A stretch of DNA of 39,502 nucleotides from positions 1 to 39,502 of IMG/VR virus record IMGVR_UViG_3300035180_000996, one strand, 5' to 3'. Position 1 is the stretch's first letter, and the number at the start of each line of letters is the position of its first letter. This document shows positions 17,284-23,644 of the stretch, in pieces. A model generated the notes under the pieces. It was not told the origin of the DNA. It saw nothing but the letters and a program-made list of their open reading frames with translations, and did not search any database. Origin of the DNA: a virus. A program made the translations under genes and the position numbers.

Positions 17284-17610
17284 CTAATCTTCCCAGGTAA
17301 CGTGAGCCAACGCTACCGGCTCGGTAGCATAACTCATATGTTTCAGCGCCTCTTCTTTAGTCAGAAACAGATGCGTGTAAAAGAATGGGGGAGCCGTTTT
17401 AACTATGCACCAGCCCTCATGCTTCGTGGGGACGGGAATGAGGTCCCAAGCGCTAGCACCAGTAAAATACCGGCCATTAATCGACCAAGTGTCAACCCCA
17501 TGCTCGCCCTCAACGATACCAACTACGGGAAGTTTGCTTGGAGCGTCCACGCATAGAATCCTGACGGCTCTCCCGTCTCGCGTCTGGTACTTTTTGTTCA
17601 TGTCAATCAT
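17284..17610 (-). CDS. Conserved phage-type hypothetical protein, 108 aa
   Basis: It starts at ATG 17610 (MIDMNKKYQTRDGR) in an ATGA overlap with the NrdD-like gene. The N-terminal TRDGRAVRILCVD segment resembles small proteins common in phage and prophage early regions, whose function is not known. The rest is predicted beta-rich with a late helix (LTKEEALKHM). Confidence 0.65.
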   Translation of the reverse strand: MIDMNKKYQTRDGRAVRILCVDAPSKLPVVGIVEGEHGVDTWSINGRYFTGASAWDLIPVPTKHEGWCIVKTAPPFFYTHLFLTKEEALKHMSYATEPVALAHVTWED

Positions 17611-17804
17611 GGCTTATCCTTTGTAACCTTAAAGTCCAAGCGGTCTTTCCACTCTTGCTGCTTTCCCTTGTTCCACTGACGTATCGGCCTTAGATAGCCC
17701 ACCACGCGGCTATACACCTCGGTCTTGCCACGCTTCTCCGCCGGAATAATTGTTCCATCTTCAAGCTGTAAATCGCCGTTCGGTAGTTCTTTGCGTTCTC
17801 CCAT
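17607..17804 (-). CDS. Free-standing glycyl-radical domain of class III (anaerobic) ribonucleotide reductase, 65 aa
   Basis: Residues 29-55 (EVYSRVVGYLRP, then QWNKGKQQEWKDR) match the extreme C-terminus of anaerobic NrdD, where RV-x-GY surrounds the glycine that carries the radical; here it is Gly36. The catalytic barrel, the ATP cone and the four-cysteine zinc site that normally precede this segment are absent, and no other nrd gene is in the genome. The first 28 residues are a short polar lead. The sequence resemblance is clear. That it acts as a replacement part for an oxygen-damaged host NrdD, as GrcA/YfiD does for pyruvate formate-lyase, is an inference. It sits in the early operon when dNTPs are needed. 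Confidence 0.75.
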   Translation of the reverse strand: MGERKELPNGDLQLEDGTIIPAEKRGKTEVYSRVVGYLRPIRQWNKGKQQEWKDRLDFKVTKDKP

Positions 17805-17805
17805 T

Positions 17806-18150
17806 TTAACGTTTCCCCCTTATTCCATTAAGCAATTGAATCCGCTGGCTAGTCGATCTTTGTGCCTTGTTTATCATGTCACTCGCTCTGTCGCATAGGT
17901 CTTCTGCGTTCTCAATCATTCGCTCAATCTCGCCCTGTGCCGCCTTAAGGGGGGCGATTACAGCCCCCCTAACGGCGTCTAGGTATCCATTCAACGAGTC
18001 AATCTGGGCCTGTGCCTGCGGACTGACGAGGGCGTCTTCATTGTCTTCTTGTGTCGCTTCTCTCAGCGTATCGCTCAGGTCTTTCTCCGAGAGCATGGCC
18101 TCTGCCATAATTGTCTTCTCTGCTTCTGTAAGTGCAATCTTGAATTCCAT
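17806..18150 (-). CDS. Hypothetical helical protein, 114 aa
   Basis: This almost wholly helical acidic protein has heptad-like regions at about 45-95 (SPQAQAQIDSLNGYLDAV, AAQGEIERMIENAEDL), so it is probably a coiled-coil dimer. Its start overlaps the previous stop (TAATG) with GAGG upstream. The coding sequence contains an exceptionally strong hairpin at 17948-17970. Function is unknown. Confidence 0.65.
   Translation of the reverse strand: MEFKIALTEAEKTIMAEAMLSEKDLSDTLREATQEDNEDALVSPQAQAQIDSLNGYLDAVRGAVIAPLKAAQGEIERMIENAEDLCDRASDMINKAQRSTSQRIQLLNGIRGKR
17948..17970 (-). other. Strong hairpin inside a coding gene
   Basis: AGGGGGGC (17948-17955) and GCCCCCCT (17963-17970) form a perfect 8-bp GC stem with a 7-base loop. 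In RNA of the early operon it would be very stable. No T-tract follows, so it is not a classical terminator. It could slow ribosomes or polymerase or protect the downstream RNA. Confidence 0.5.
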
Positions 18151-18578
18151 TAGTTCCTCTGCGCTTTTGCCGCCTCAAACAATGCCTTATTCCGATCATC
18201 GGCTTCTCTCGCGATCATCGACACAAGATCAACCACGTTCATAATGTTATTGAATTCCTTGAGAGCGAACTTGAAGTAATCGCGCCCAACAGGGGTGTCG
18301 GCTATATGGCAATCTTTCATCGGAATTCCAGAGTCCACCATCTGCTTCATCTCTTCGCTCATAATCTTCCGTTGATTCTCGCGTTCGCTTTCGTCTCGAT
18401 CACGGTTGACGGCATTAATCATAAGTTCATATAGCGCCACGACTTTGTCCATCTCTTCTTTCGTCAGCGCATAGTCTTCGCCGCCAACGAATTCGGTGGC
18501 ACAATTCCCGTGCAGTTCGCACTTCAAACACTCTTCTGGAGCCTCAATTCTCACTTTGTCAGACTCAATTGGATTCAT
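18150..18578 (-). CDS. Hypothetical protein with Cys cluster, 142 aa
   Basis: The start is ATG 18578 (MNPIESDKV) behind AAAGGAG; the longer frame upstream overlaps the zinc-ribbon gene. Near the N-terminus CLKCELHGNC gives three cysteines and a histidine that may bind a metal. The remainder is helical and charged. No family is recognised. It overlaps the upstream gene by 14 bases. Confidence 0.65.
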   Translation of the reverse strand: MNPIESDKVRIEAPEECLKCELHGNCATEFVGGEDYALTKEEMDKVVALYELMINAVNRDRDESERENQRKIMSEEMKQMVDSGIPMKDCHIADTPVGRDYFKFALKEFNNIMNVVDLVSMIAREADDRNKALFEAAKAQRN

Positions 18579-18762
18579 TTCTCTCCTTTGCCGCCCTTTC
18601 GTCGGCTCTACATTGGTCACACCTAAAATACAAAGGGATCGCCACATCGTAGTAATTACACCATGGAGTTCCAAACCTTTCCGATCCCTTAACAGTATAC
18701 GATATTCCCGCCGATTCGCAAGCGGTGCAATCTTTGTGGTAGCCCCTATCCTTTTTCGCCAT
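18565..18762 (-). CDS. Small zinc-ribbon protein, 65 aa
   Basis: Two CxxC knuckles (CTAC at 12-15, CDQC at 48-51) are spaced as in a rubredoxin-like zinc ribbon, and a charged C-terminal helix follows. Such small phage zinc ribbons often bind nucleic acid or a host protein. The specific role is unknown. Its start overlaps the stop of the upstream 59-aa gene. Confidence 0.7.
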   Translation of the reverse strand: MAKKDRGYHKDCTACESAGISYTVKGSERFGTPWCNYYDVAIPLYFRCDQCRADERAAKERNESN

Positions 18763-18925
18763 CTGTCATTGTCGGCAGGTCCTGTCGTACGCTATCCTTT
18801 TTGTCGAGAAGATCTTCCAGAGCAATCATCGCCCACTTATCGTCCAGCTTTTTCAACGCGAGAGCAATCCGCTCACGCTCCAACTCAATTCCTTCAGCAA
18901 GGCCCTCTTCATAAGTTCTGTCCAT
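18746..18925 (-). CDS. Small acidic helical protein, 59 aa
   Basis: ATG 18925 is preceded by AGGGGGTGA. The frame runs 59 codons to TAG 18748-18746, overlapping the next start by 17 bases. The product begins MDRTYEEGLAEGIELERERI and is a charged amphipathic helix containing LDDKWAMIALEDLLDKK. It fills what would otherwise be a 175-base gap. Function is unknown. Confidence 0.7.
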   Translation of the reverse strand: MDRTYEEGLAEGIELERERIALALKKLDDKWAMIALEDLLDKKDSVRQDLPTMTDGEKG

Positions 18926-18937
18926 AGTTCACCCCCT

Positions 18938-20011
18938 TTAAAATCCCCTAAGAATGTATGCGCTCTTTTGCAACTTCCACATCAACTTGTTCACTTCGGT
19001 CCGGCTAAACGATTCAGGAAAAACGTACATCTTTGCTTTTGGGTCAGGATAGAACGTGTGGTACTCCCCAGGAAAGTCTGGCGGAAAGAAACCAACAAAG
19101 TTCAATTCCTTTCCATGAAACTCGTTTAATTCACTCAGTGAAATGTCGTCAACAACTCGAACAAATATGTTTTGCTGCAAGTTACGATCAATCAACTTGT
19201 GAATAAGCCCTCCCTTTTTATTCCACTCATCGTTCAAATCCTTGCACCCATCGGTATGTTCCAACTCGTATATCTTTTCAAAGCGGTCCTTGATTGCAAC
19301 ATAAACCTTGTCTTGTGCTTCCTGACCAGGTTCGTCACCGTCAAAGCAAAGTACAATCTCATAATTACTGTCGAGTGAACCAAGGTATCTGATAACGCCC
19401 CCAAGAGAAGAGCAGGACGGCGCCCCTATTGCGAGAGCCCCCCTGCCCTTCAAAAAGTCCGTAGCCGTATCCGTAGCCCCCTCGCAAACGTAAACCGTGT
19501 TTGAGAACTGATCTCCCATCTGCATGAATATTGAGTCGGTAGCATTGGAGCCCTTCCACATCACGTTTTTGGGAACGTGGTCGCCAATAAACCGTCGCTG
19601 GATTCCAACAATCTTTCCATCAAGGTACATCGGAAAGTCAATAACCAGGTCGCCGTGATACGTTTCCTGCTTTAGCCCAACTGGATTCAGTTTCCTGCGT
19701 TCAATGTATGCTCTCGCTTCTCCATCTGGAAGTTCAAGTTCATTAAAAACATTAGTGAAATACGAATCGCCCGCGAGTTCAAGGTCCTTGAGTGTGCCGT
19801 AAAACTTCAACCCAAACTTTTCCCAGCCAGGACTTGCCGAGAAATCGTGATAAGAACCATCAGGGAACACCTTCACGTTCGGATTCACATCACGCCTGAA
19901 AGGAAGCGAAACGTATAGGTTTCGCCCGTCTTGGAGTATATGCCCAGGGTCTGATCCCATCAGTTCAAGCAATTGTACCGCTCTTGCTTGTGGCGTATCG
20001 TTTCTGTACAC
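18938..20011 (-). CDS. DNA primase, TOPRIM domain, 357 aa
   Basis: The TOPRIM core is visible: VYVCEGATD with Glu177, and IVLCFDGDEPG with Asp224 and Asp226. The N-terminal 60 residues resemble the beta core of a CHC2 zinc-binding primase domain (LYVSLPFR, FPDGSYHDF) but lack the cysteines, so the zinc site seems lost. No helicase domain is attached; the helicase is separate. The C-terminal 80 residues are unrecognised and may contact the helicase. It should make RNA primers for phage replication. The start is GTG 20011 behind GGAGAG. Confidence 0.88.
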   Translation of the reverse strand: MYRNDTPQARAVQLLELMGSDPGHILQDGRNLYVSLPFRRDVNPNVKVFPDGSYHDFSASPGWEKFGLKFYGTLKDLELAGDSYFTNVFNELELPDGEARAYIERRKLNPVGLKQETYHGDLVIDFPMYLDGKIVGIQRRFIGDHVPKNVMWKGSNATDSIFMQMGDQFSNTVYVCEGATDTATDFLKGRGALAIGAPSCSSLGGVIRYLGSLDSNYEIVLCFDGDEPGQEAQDKVYVAIKDRFEKIYELEHTDGCKDLNDEWNKKGGLIHKLIDRNLQQNIFVRVVDDISLSELNEFHGKELNFVGFFPPDFPGEYHTFYPDPKAKMYVFPESFSRTEVNKLMWKLQKSAYILRGF

Positions 20012-20014
20012 GGC

Positions 20015-20323
20015 TCACTCTCCATACGCATCTTTCACAATCTTTCCCAGTCGATCAAGTTCCGAGGGAGTCACTCCTTTTGCCTCCTTAACCCAAAAAT
20101 CGTGTCCTTTGGCGGCGGCCCCTTCATTGGCATAACGCTCCACAACATGGTAATTCTTATCTCCATCAAGGGAAATTGCGGTTTCCCAGCCATCATTGAC
20201 TCGGCAGGTATCAACAATCACCATGTCGGAAATCTCAGTTCTCTTAGCGTCCTTTCTGTTCTCAATCGCTTTTTCAACCATTTTCATGAGTTCGTTAAAG
20301 CGGTCCTCTATCTCGTTTGCCAT
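20015..20323 (-). CDS. Hypothetical protein, 102 aa
   Basis: ATG 20323 has AAAGGAG eight bases upstream. An N-terminal charged helix (DRFNELMKMVEKAIENRKDAKR) precedes a small beta domain. It is the gene directly before the primase, with only three bases between, and the first downstream of the AT-rich palindrome cluster. An origin-binding or primase-accessory role is possible but unproven. Confidence 0.65.
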   Translation of the reverse strand: MANEIEDRFNELMKMVEKAIENRKDAKRTEISDMVIVDTCRVNDGWETAISLDGDKNYHVVERYANEGAAAKGHDFWVKEAKGVTPSELDRLGKIVKDAYGE

Positions 20324-20337
20324 TTTTAATCTCCTTT

Positions 20338-20352
20338 CTGGAATAATTCCAG
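20338..20352 (-). promoter_or_regulatory. Perfect dyad at the ribosome site of the primase operon
   Basis: CTGGAAT and ATTCCAG flank a single base. On the minus strand the dyad ends immediately before AAGGAG of the 102-aa gene. It could be an operator or a small hairpin that controls access to the ribosome site. Confidence 0.5.
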
Positions 20353-20364
20353 ATAAATGTTTTT

Positions 20365-20470
20365 GCGTACGCTTCGTGCGTACGTTCTTTTAAAAGAATC
20401 TTTTACGTTCTTTTAAAGATTTTTTACGTACGTTCTTTTAAAAGAATCTTTTAAATAATCTTTTAAGTAT
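20365..20470. repeat. AT-rich palindrome cluster: possible origin or operator array
   Basis: The 14-bp palindrome TTCTTTTAAAAGAA occurs at 20385-20398 and 20433-20446, with a shortened copy (TTCTTTTAAAGA) at 20408-20419 and a half-like AATCTTTTAAG near 20457-20467. The unit ACGTTCTTTTAAA recurs about every 24 bases. GTAC-containing palindromes GCGTACGC (20365-20372), GCGTACG (20378-20384) and ACGTACGT (20426-20433) are interspersed. The whole 223-base gap (20324-20546) is non-coding and lies just upstream of the primase genes. This is typical of an iteron-like origin or of multiple operators; the sequence alone cannot decide. Confidence 0.65.
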
Positions 20471-20546
20471 ATAAAGGAAAGAGAGTATGAGAGGAAACCC
20501 AAATTCCCCAGAGAGTACCCCGAAGGATACCCCCTAGGGGTATATC

Positions 20547-20873
20547 TTAGTCCTTTCTGGCGATTGTTACGTCCTTTACCAGCTGCCATTCCAGCGGTCC
20601 GCTGTCCCCATTTATAATTTTTTCAAGGTCTTCAAGTTTGATTCCCATTTCCATGCTGTCTGGAGTATCCCTAACGTAAACGTCCGCGGCATCAACTCCC
20701 CATATGTTTCCGCTCTTTAGGTGAACAAGTCTAGCACTCGAATTTCCTCCACGAACAAGCATGCGCGGATATTCTTGACCATTGGTGTGCTTGATTACAA
20801 CGATACTCCCAAGCGGAATAATTGGGGTCTTGTCAATCGTTCCTGTCGCCGTTACTTCGTTCCTGTGCAACAT
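20547..20873 (-). CDS. Hypothetical protein, 108 aa
   Basis: ATG 20873 follows AAGGGGGG with five bases between; an earlier in-frame ATG at 20918 lacks a ribosome site. The first 65 residues look like a small beta barrel (IIPLGSIVVIKHTNG, YPRMLVRGG, ARLVHLKSGNIWGV), possibly nucleic-acid binding. A charged helix (KLEDLEKIIN) follows near the end. No family is recognised. Confidence 0.65.
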   Translation of the reverse strand: MLHRNEVTATGTIDKTPIIPLGSIVVIKHTNGQEYPRMLVRGGNSSARLVHLKSGNIWGVDAADVYVRDTPDSMEMGIKLEDLEKIINGDSGPLEWQLVKDVTIARKD

Positions 20874-20917
20874 AGTTACCCCCCTTTGCCGCATCGCGGC
20901 GAATAACTGCACTATCA

Positions 20918-21811
20918 TTATACGAGTTTCTCAACATTATGCAATAGTCTTTTCGACAACTTCGCCGTCCGGCGTTCCTTTATTGGCAATCCTAACTCCT
21001 TGTTCAGCTCTTCAATCGCTGCGTCTTTTTCTGCTTCTGTCATGGCGCTTCTGATTTGTGCCTTTTCCGCTTCGGTTTTTCCGCCGGAAATCTCTGGCTT
21101 TCTGGGCTCTTCATACTTTGCTACGACCAACGTGCAATTGTCCACTCCGCCGTTCTTCAATGCAAGCATTGTCAGATCGTCAACCGCTCGGTCAACCCCA
21201 CTCACCATTAAAATTGCCTCAATCACCTCATCTGAAACCATGTTATATAGCCCGTCGGAACAGACTACAAACTTATCGCCGTTGTGCAACCTAACAATCT
21301 GGATGTCCGGCTCAACTTCATAGCCGCCAACGAACTTTGTTAACCGAGAGCTGGCCATTTCCGGATTGTCATACAGTCCAGGGTGTTTCAGTGCGTACGT
21401 CAACTCATTGTCGTCTTCTGTCAACTGCTCAAGCATTCGCCCACGAAGCCGGTAAACGCGGCTATCGCCAATATTGAAGACGTACCCAACGTTTCCCTTG
21501 AATGCTACTCCAGTCAAGGTTGTCCCCATACCCCTGAAATCAAGGTTCGAGCGTGTCGCCGCAATCAATGTATCGATTGCTTTGTCGACGCCCCGATTTA
21601 TCAGGTCTGGTATGTCGTCATGCTTCATTGCATCGAATATCCCAGTGAACGCCGTAATCGCCAAGGCAGAGGCGACCTCTCCCGCGTTCTCTCCGCCCAA
21701 ACCATCGCAAACAACTGCAAGGTCTAGATCGTCATAGTGCTTTGTGAAAACCATGTCTTCATTGTTTTTCCTCACCGACCCCAAAACGGAGCGGCTTTTC
21801 ATTGTAATCAT
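20918..21811 (-). CDS. PP2C/PPM-family protein serine/threonine phosphatase, 297 aa
   Basis: The classic metal-dependent PPM motifs are all present: RKNNED (14-19), VCDGLGG (34-40), GMGTTL (94-99), NIGDSRVYR (113-121), CSDGLYN (184-190) and DNCTLVV (224-230). Asp36 and Gly37 plus Asp185 and Asp224 should bind the two Mn/Mg ions. A charged helical tail (about 235-297) follows the catalytic domain and has no match I know. Start ATG 21811 follows AAGGAG. No partner kinase is in the genome, so the substrate is presumably a host phosphoprotein. That could be one made by a Hanks-type kinase in regulation or defence, which is an inference. Confidence 0.92.
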   Translation of the reverse strand: MITMKSRSVLGSVRKNNEDMVFTKHYDDLDLAVVCDGLGGENAGEVASALAITAFTGIFDAMKHDDIPDLINRGVDKAIDTLIAATRSNLDFRGMGTTLTGVAFKGNVGYVFNIGDSRVYRLRGRMLEQLTEDDNELTYALKHPGLYDNPEMASSRLTKFVGGYEVEPDIQIVRLHNGDKFVVCSDGLYNMVSDEVIEAILMVSGVDRAVDDLTMLALKNGGVDNCTLVVAKYEEPRKPEISGGKTEAEKAQIRSAMTEAEKDAAIEELNKELGLPIKERRTAKLSKRLLHNVEKLV

Positions 21812-21812
21812 T

Positions 21813-22124
21813 TCAGTCTCCTTTCCGCCTAAAGGCGGTCAACACGCAATTAATCATTGCGTCTTTTGTCTTCGTGGAGGCGTGAAAGCGGCTAATGTAC
21901 GCCCTAATTGCCGCTTCCAACGTCGAGTACCCCCACTCTTTAAAGTGTATCGCCATTTCGTCAAAAATAAAGTGCCGCGCCATCTCGATCTTTTCACATG
22001 TTTCGGGACTACCCAACTCCCAATATCCCTCGCCCTCAATCTGCTGCATCGCGTCTTCTGTTGGGAGTCCGGTCCCCTCGACAAATACCGCCCATTTAAT
22101 CATCGAGATCCGATAGGTAACCAT
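21813..22124 (-). CDS. Hypothetical protein, 103 aa
   Basis: The start is ATG 22124 (MVTYRISMIKW) with AAAGGAG upstream. The product is helical with several aromatic and charged residues (ETCEKIEMARHFIFDEMAIHFKEWG) and a basic C-terminus. It directly precedes the phosphatase gene, so it could be its partner. No family is recognised. Confidence 0.65.
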   Translation of the reverse strand: MVTYRISMIKWAVFVEGTGLPTEDAMQQIEGEGYWELGSPETCEKIEMARHFIFDEMAIHFKEWGYSTLEAAIRAYISRFHASTKTKDAMINCVLTAFRRKGD

Positions 22125-22245
22125 GCTTTCGCTCCTTTCGCTCAAGCTCTGAAATCCTGTGCGATAGCGAATGATAAAAGAATGAGGCGGTGGCTACGAG
22201 CCCCGCCCCGAAAACGATACCCCAAAAAACATAGGTGATTATCAT
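22096..22245 (-). CDS. Small single-pass membrane protein, 49 aa
   Basis: The ATG at 22245 overlaps the upstream stop (ATGA), and the frame ends at TAA 22098-22096, overlapping the next gene by 29 bases. Residues 2-24 (IITYVFWGIVFGAGLVATASFF) form one transmembrane helix, and a charged cytoplasmic-type tail with SELERKERK follows. It explains the stretch 22125-22241. Its role is unknown; small early membrane proteins of phages often alter host envelope functions. Confidence 0.65.
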   Translation of the reverse strand: MIITYVFWGIVFGAGLVATASFFYHSLSHRISELERKERKHGYLSDLDD

Positions 22246-22472
22246 AGGATACCCATTACTTTCGCGGCTGTTCTTGTTGCCGCATCATACCCCCCCTGGT
22301 ATTCTTTGTTCAGTTCGTCTTGAATCGCCATTTCAAGTTTCGCTTTCAGGCCGTCCCACTCCCGCCCCAGTTCAATCATAGCGTGATCTGAAAGGGCGGT
22401 CCGGTTGGCTATCTCGCCCTTAACGAATTCGTCAACCTCATCAATCGCCTTGCTTAGTTCCCCCGGAAACAT
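22242..22472 (-). CDS. Hypothetical helical protein, 76 aa
   Basis: The helical protein (LSKAIDEVDEFVKGEI, LKAKLEMAIQDELNKEY) is coupled to both neighbours: its start overlaps the stop of the 91-aa gene and its stop overlaps the membrane-protein start. No family is recognised. Confidence 0.6.
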   Translation of the reverse strand: MFPGELSKAIDEVDEFVKGEIANRTALSDHAMIELGREWDGLKAKLEMAIQDELNKEYQGGYDAATRTAAKVMGIL

Positions 22473-22747
22473 CAGTCACCTCCTTTCGGCTCTATAACCT
22501 TGTCCGCGTACCTCTTTGCGAGTCCGACGTGCTTGGACGTCGTCATGCTCACGAAGTTATTTCCGGCGTAGTTCAGTGCGAACTTTTGCCACATGTCAGT
22601 GTACCCGATTTTCAGGCTGTAAGAATAAAGGTCCTTTCCATCTGTATGCAGATTCCCGTTGTGAGAGTGCGCCGGCAGATTCCAAATCCAGTTTTCAACA
22701 ACCTGCTCATTGTTCACCTGTACGTCTTGCATCTCTAAAATTCCCAT
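22472..22747 (-). CDS. Hypothetical protein, 91 aa
   Basis: Start ATG 22747 follows AAAGGAG. The protein has an N-terminal acidic segment, a beta-rich middle (DLYSYSLKIGYT) and NYAGNNFVSMTTSKHVGLAKRY near the end, a style common in small phage early proteins of unknown role. Its leader carries the 18-bp repeat shared with the next gene upstream. Confidence 0.65.
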   Translation of the reverse strand: MGILEMQDVQVNNEQVVENWIWNLPAHSHNGNLHTDGKDLYSYSLKIGYTDMWQKFALNYAGNNFVSMTTSKHVGLAKRYADKVIEPKGGD

Positions 22748-22768
22748 GTTTCACTCCTTTCCGCGTTA

Positions 22769-22786
22769 TAGGTCGCCACCAGATAG
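22769..22786 (-). repeat. 18-bp leader repeat, copy 1
   Basis: TAGGTCGCCACCAGATAG (plus strand) lies just upstream of the ribosome site of the 91-aa gene and is identical to 23124-23141. On the minus strand a hairpin, GGAGTC-ATT-GACTCC (22805-22791), stands immediately before it. The second copy has the same order: hairpin, repeat, CGCGG-containing ribosome region. Confidence 0.7.
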
Positions 22787-22823
22787 TGCCGGAGTCAATG
22801 ACTCCTGCGCTGTAGTGCCAGAG

Positions 22824-23108
22824 CTAATCGACGTCAACGGTTTCCCATTCTGTCGTGAAGACGTCTCGATATGTGCTTGCCGGTTCTGTTAGTCTGACAG
22901 ACACCGTCACGTCATAACCGATTGTTTGAGGTTCCAATTCCATGCCCACCGGCGCTCGCCGGTATGCGTGGAATTCGGCAGCATATCCATCATTCGCTAA
23001 TTCGACTGTCGGGCCGGCGTCGTACTCATTGCCGTCGATTACGCCCGAATCAATAAATCCCACATGTTGCAATATGTCTTGATCTGTTGCCCTAACTATC
23101 CATTCCAC
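22824..23108 (-). CDS. Hypothetical protein, 94 aa
   Basis: The start is ATG 23108 behind GGAGG. The protein is acidic and beta-rich (TIGYDVTVSVRLTE), with GYAAEFHAYRRAP in the middle. It lies exactly between the two 18-bp repeats. No family is recognised. Confidence 0.65.
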   Translation of the reverse strand: MEWIVRATDQDILQHVGFIDSGVIDGNEYDAGPTVELANDGYAAEFHAYRRAPVGMELEPQTIGYDVTVSVRLTEPASTYRDVFTTEWETVDVD

Positions 23109-23123
23109 TTCGTTCCCTCCGCG

Positions 23124-23141
23124 TAGGTCGCCACCAGATAG
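23124..23141 (-). repeat. 18-bp leader repeat, copy 2
   Basis: This is the second copy of TAGGTCGCCACCAGATAG, 355 bases from the first, directly before GGAGG of the 94-aa gene. On the minus strand it follows a perfect GGCGC-GAAA-GCGCC hairpin (23163-23150) with a GNRA-type tetraloop. Both copies therefore look like one shared 5' leader element. Confidence 0.7.
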
Positions 23142-23183
23142 ACTACGACGGCGCTTTCGCGCCGTTTCGCCCTTGTAGGCTCA

Positions 23184-23420
23184 TCAGGCAGTCACAATTT
23201 TATCAATCGTTTCGAAATAGTCAACCTCCTCTGCAATATATTTCTTCACCAAATCTTCATCAATCTCATGTCCGTAATCGTCTTTTGTCGGGACCATTCC
23301 GGTTTCCATAAACCTTAGAAAAGCATATTCAAGTTGGTAATCGGTTTGCCCGCCCCATTTCCTAACTTCCGCGGCCTGTTTCCTCTGGTACTCAATCTCC
23401 TCGCTTGTAAATGCTCTCAT
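23184..23420 (-). CDS. Hypothetical protein, 78 aa
   Basis: The start is ATG 23420 (MRAFTSEEIEYQ) behind GGAGG; an in-frame GTG or ATG further up has no ribosome site. The helical, acidic protein includes QLEYAFLRFMETG and EDLVKKYIAEEVDYFETI. No family is recognised. Confidence 0.65.
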   Translation of the reverse strand: MRAFTSEEIEYQRKQAAEVRKWGGQTDYQLEYAFLRFMETGMVPTKDDYGHEIDEDLVKKYIAEEVDYFETIDKIVTA

Positions 23421-23422
23421 GT

Positions 23423-23644
23423 TTACCTCCCAAATCCTGCCACACAAAAAGTCCCACGATCTGTCACCTTGGTCACCATTGCGTAAACAATGGCCGAGTC
23501 TCTCAAATCCTGCTGGTACTTTTCTTTTACCTCTTGCCCCGTCATTGCATAGGATAAACTGATTATATCGCTAAAGATCGGGCCGGTCTTGCCGGCCCTA
23601 ACCTTTCGCTCCTCTGTGATGTAGTAGTTTCTAATCGTTATCAT
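23423..23644 (-). CDS. Hypothetical protein, 73 aa
   Basis: The ATG at 23644 overlaps the end of the first early gene by 14 bases. The sequence mixes a beta hairpin (ITIRNYYITEERKV) with a helix (EVKEKYQQDLRDSAIVYAMV). It is not recognised. Confidence 0.65.
   Translation of the reverse strand: MITIRNYYITEERKVRAGKTGPIFSDIISLSYAMTGQEVKEKYQQDLRDSAIVYAMVTKVTDRGTFCVAGFGR

Noticed and set aside
20365-20470. CRISPR array at the AT-rich repeats
   Set aside because: The repeats are short palindromes with irregular, partly overlapping spacing and no unique spacers.
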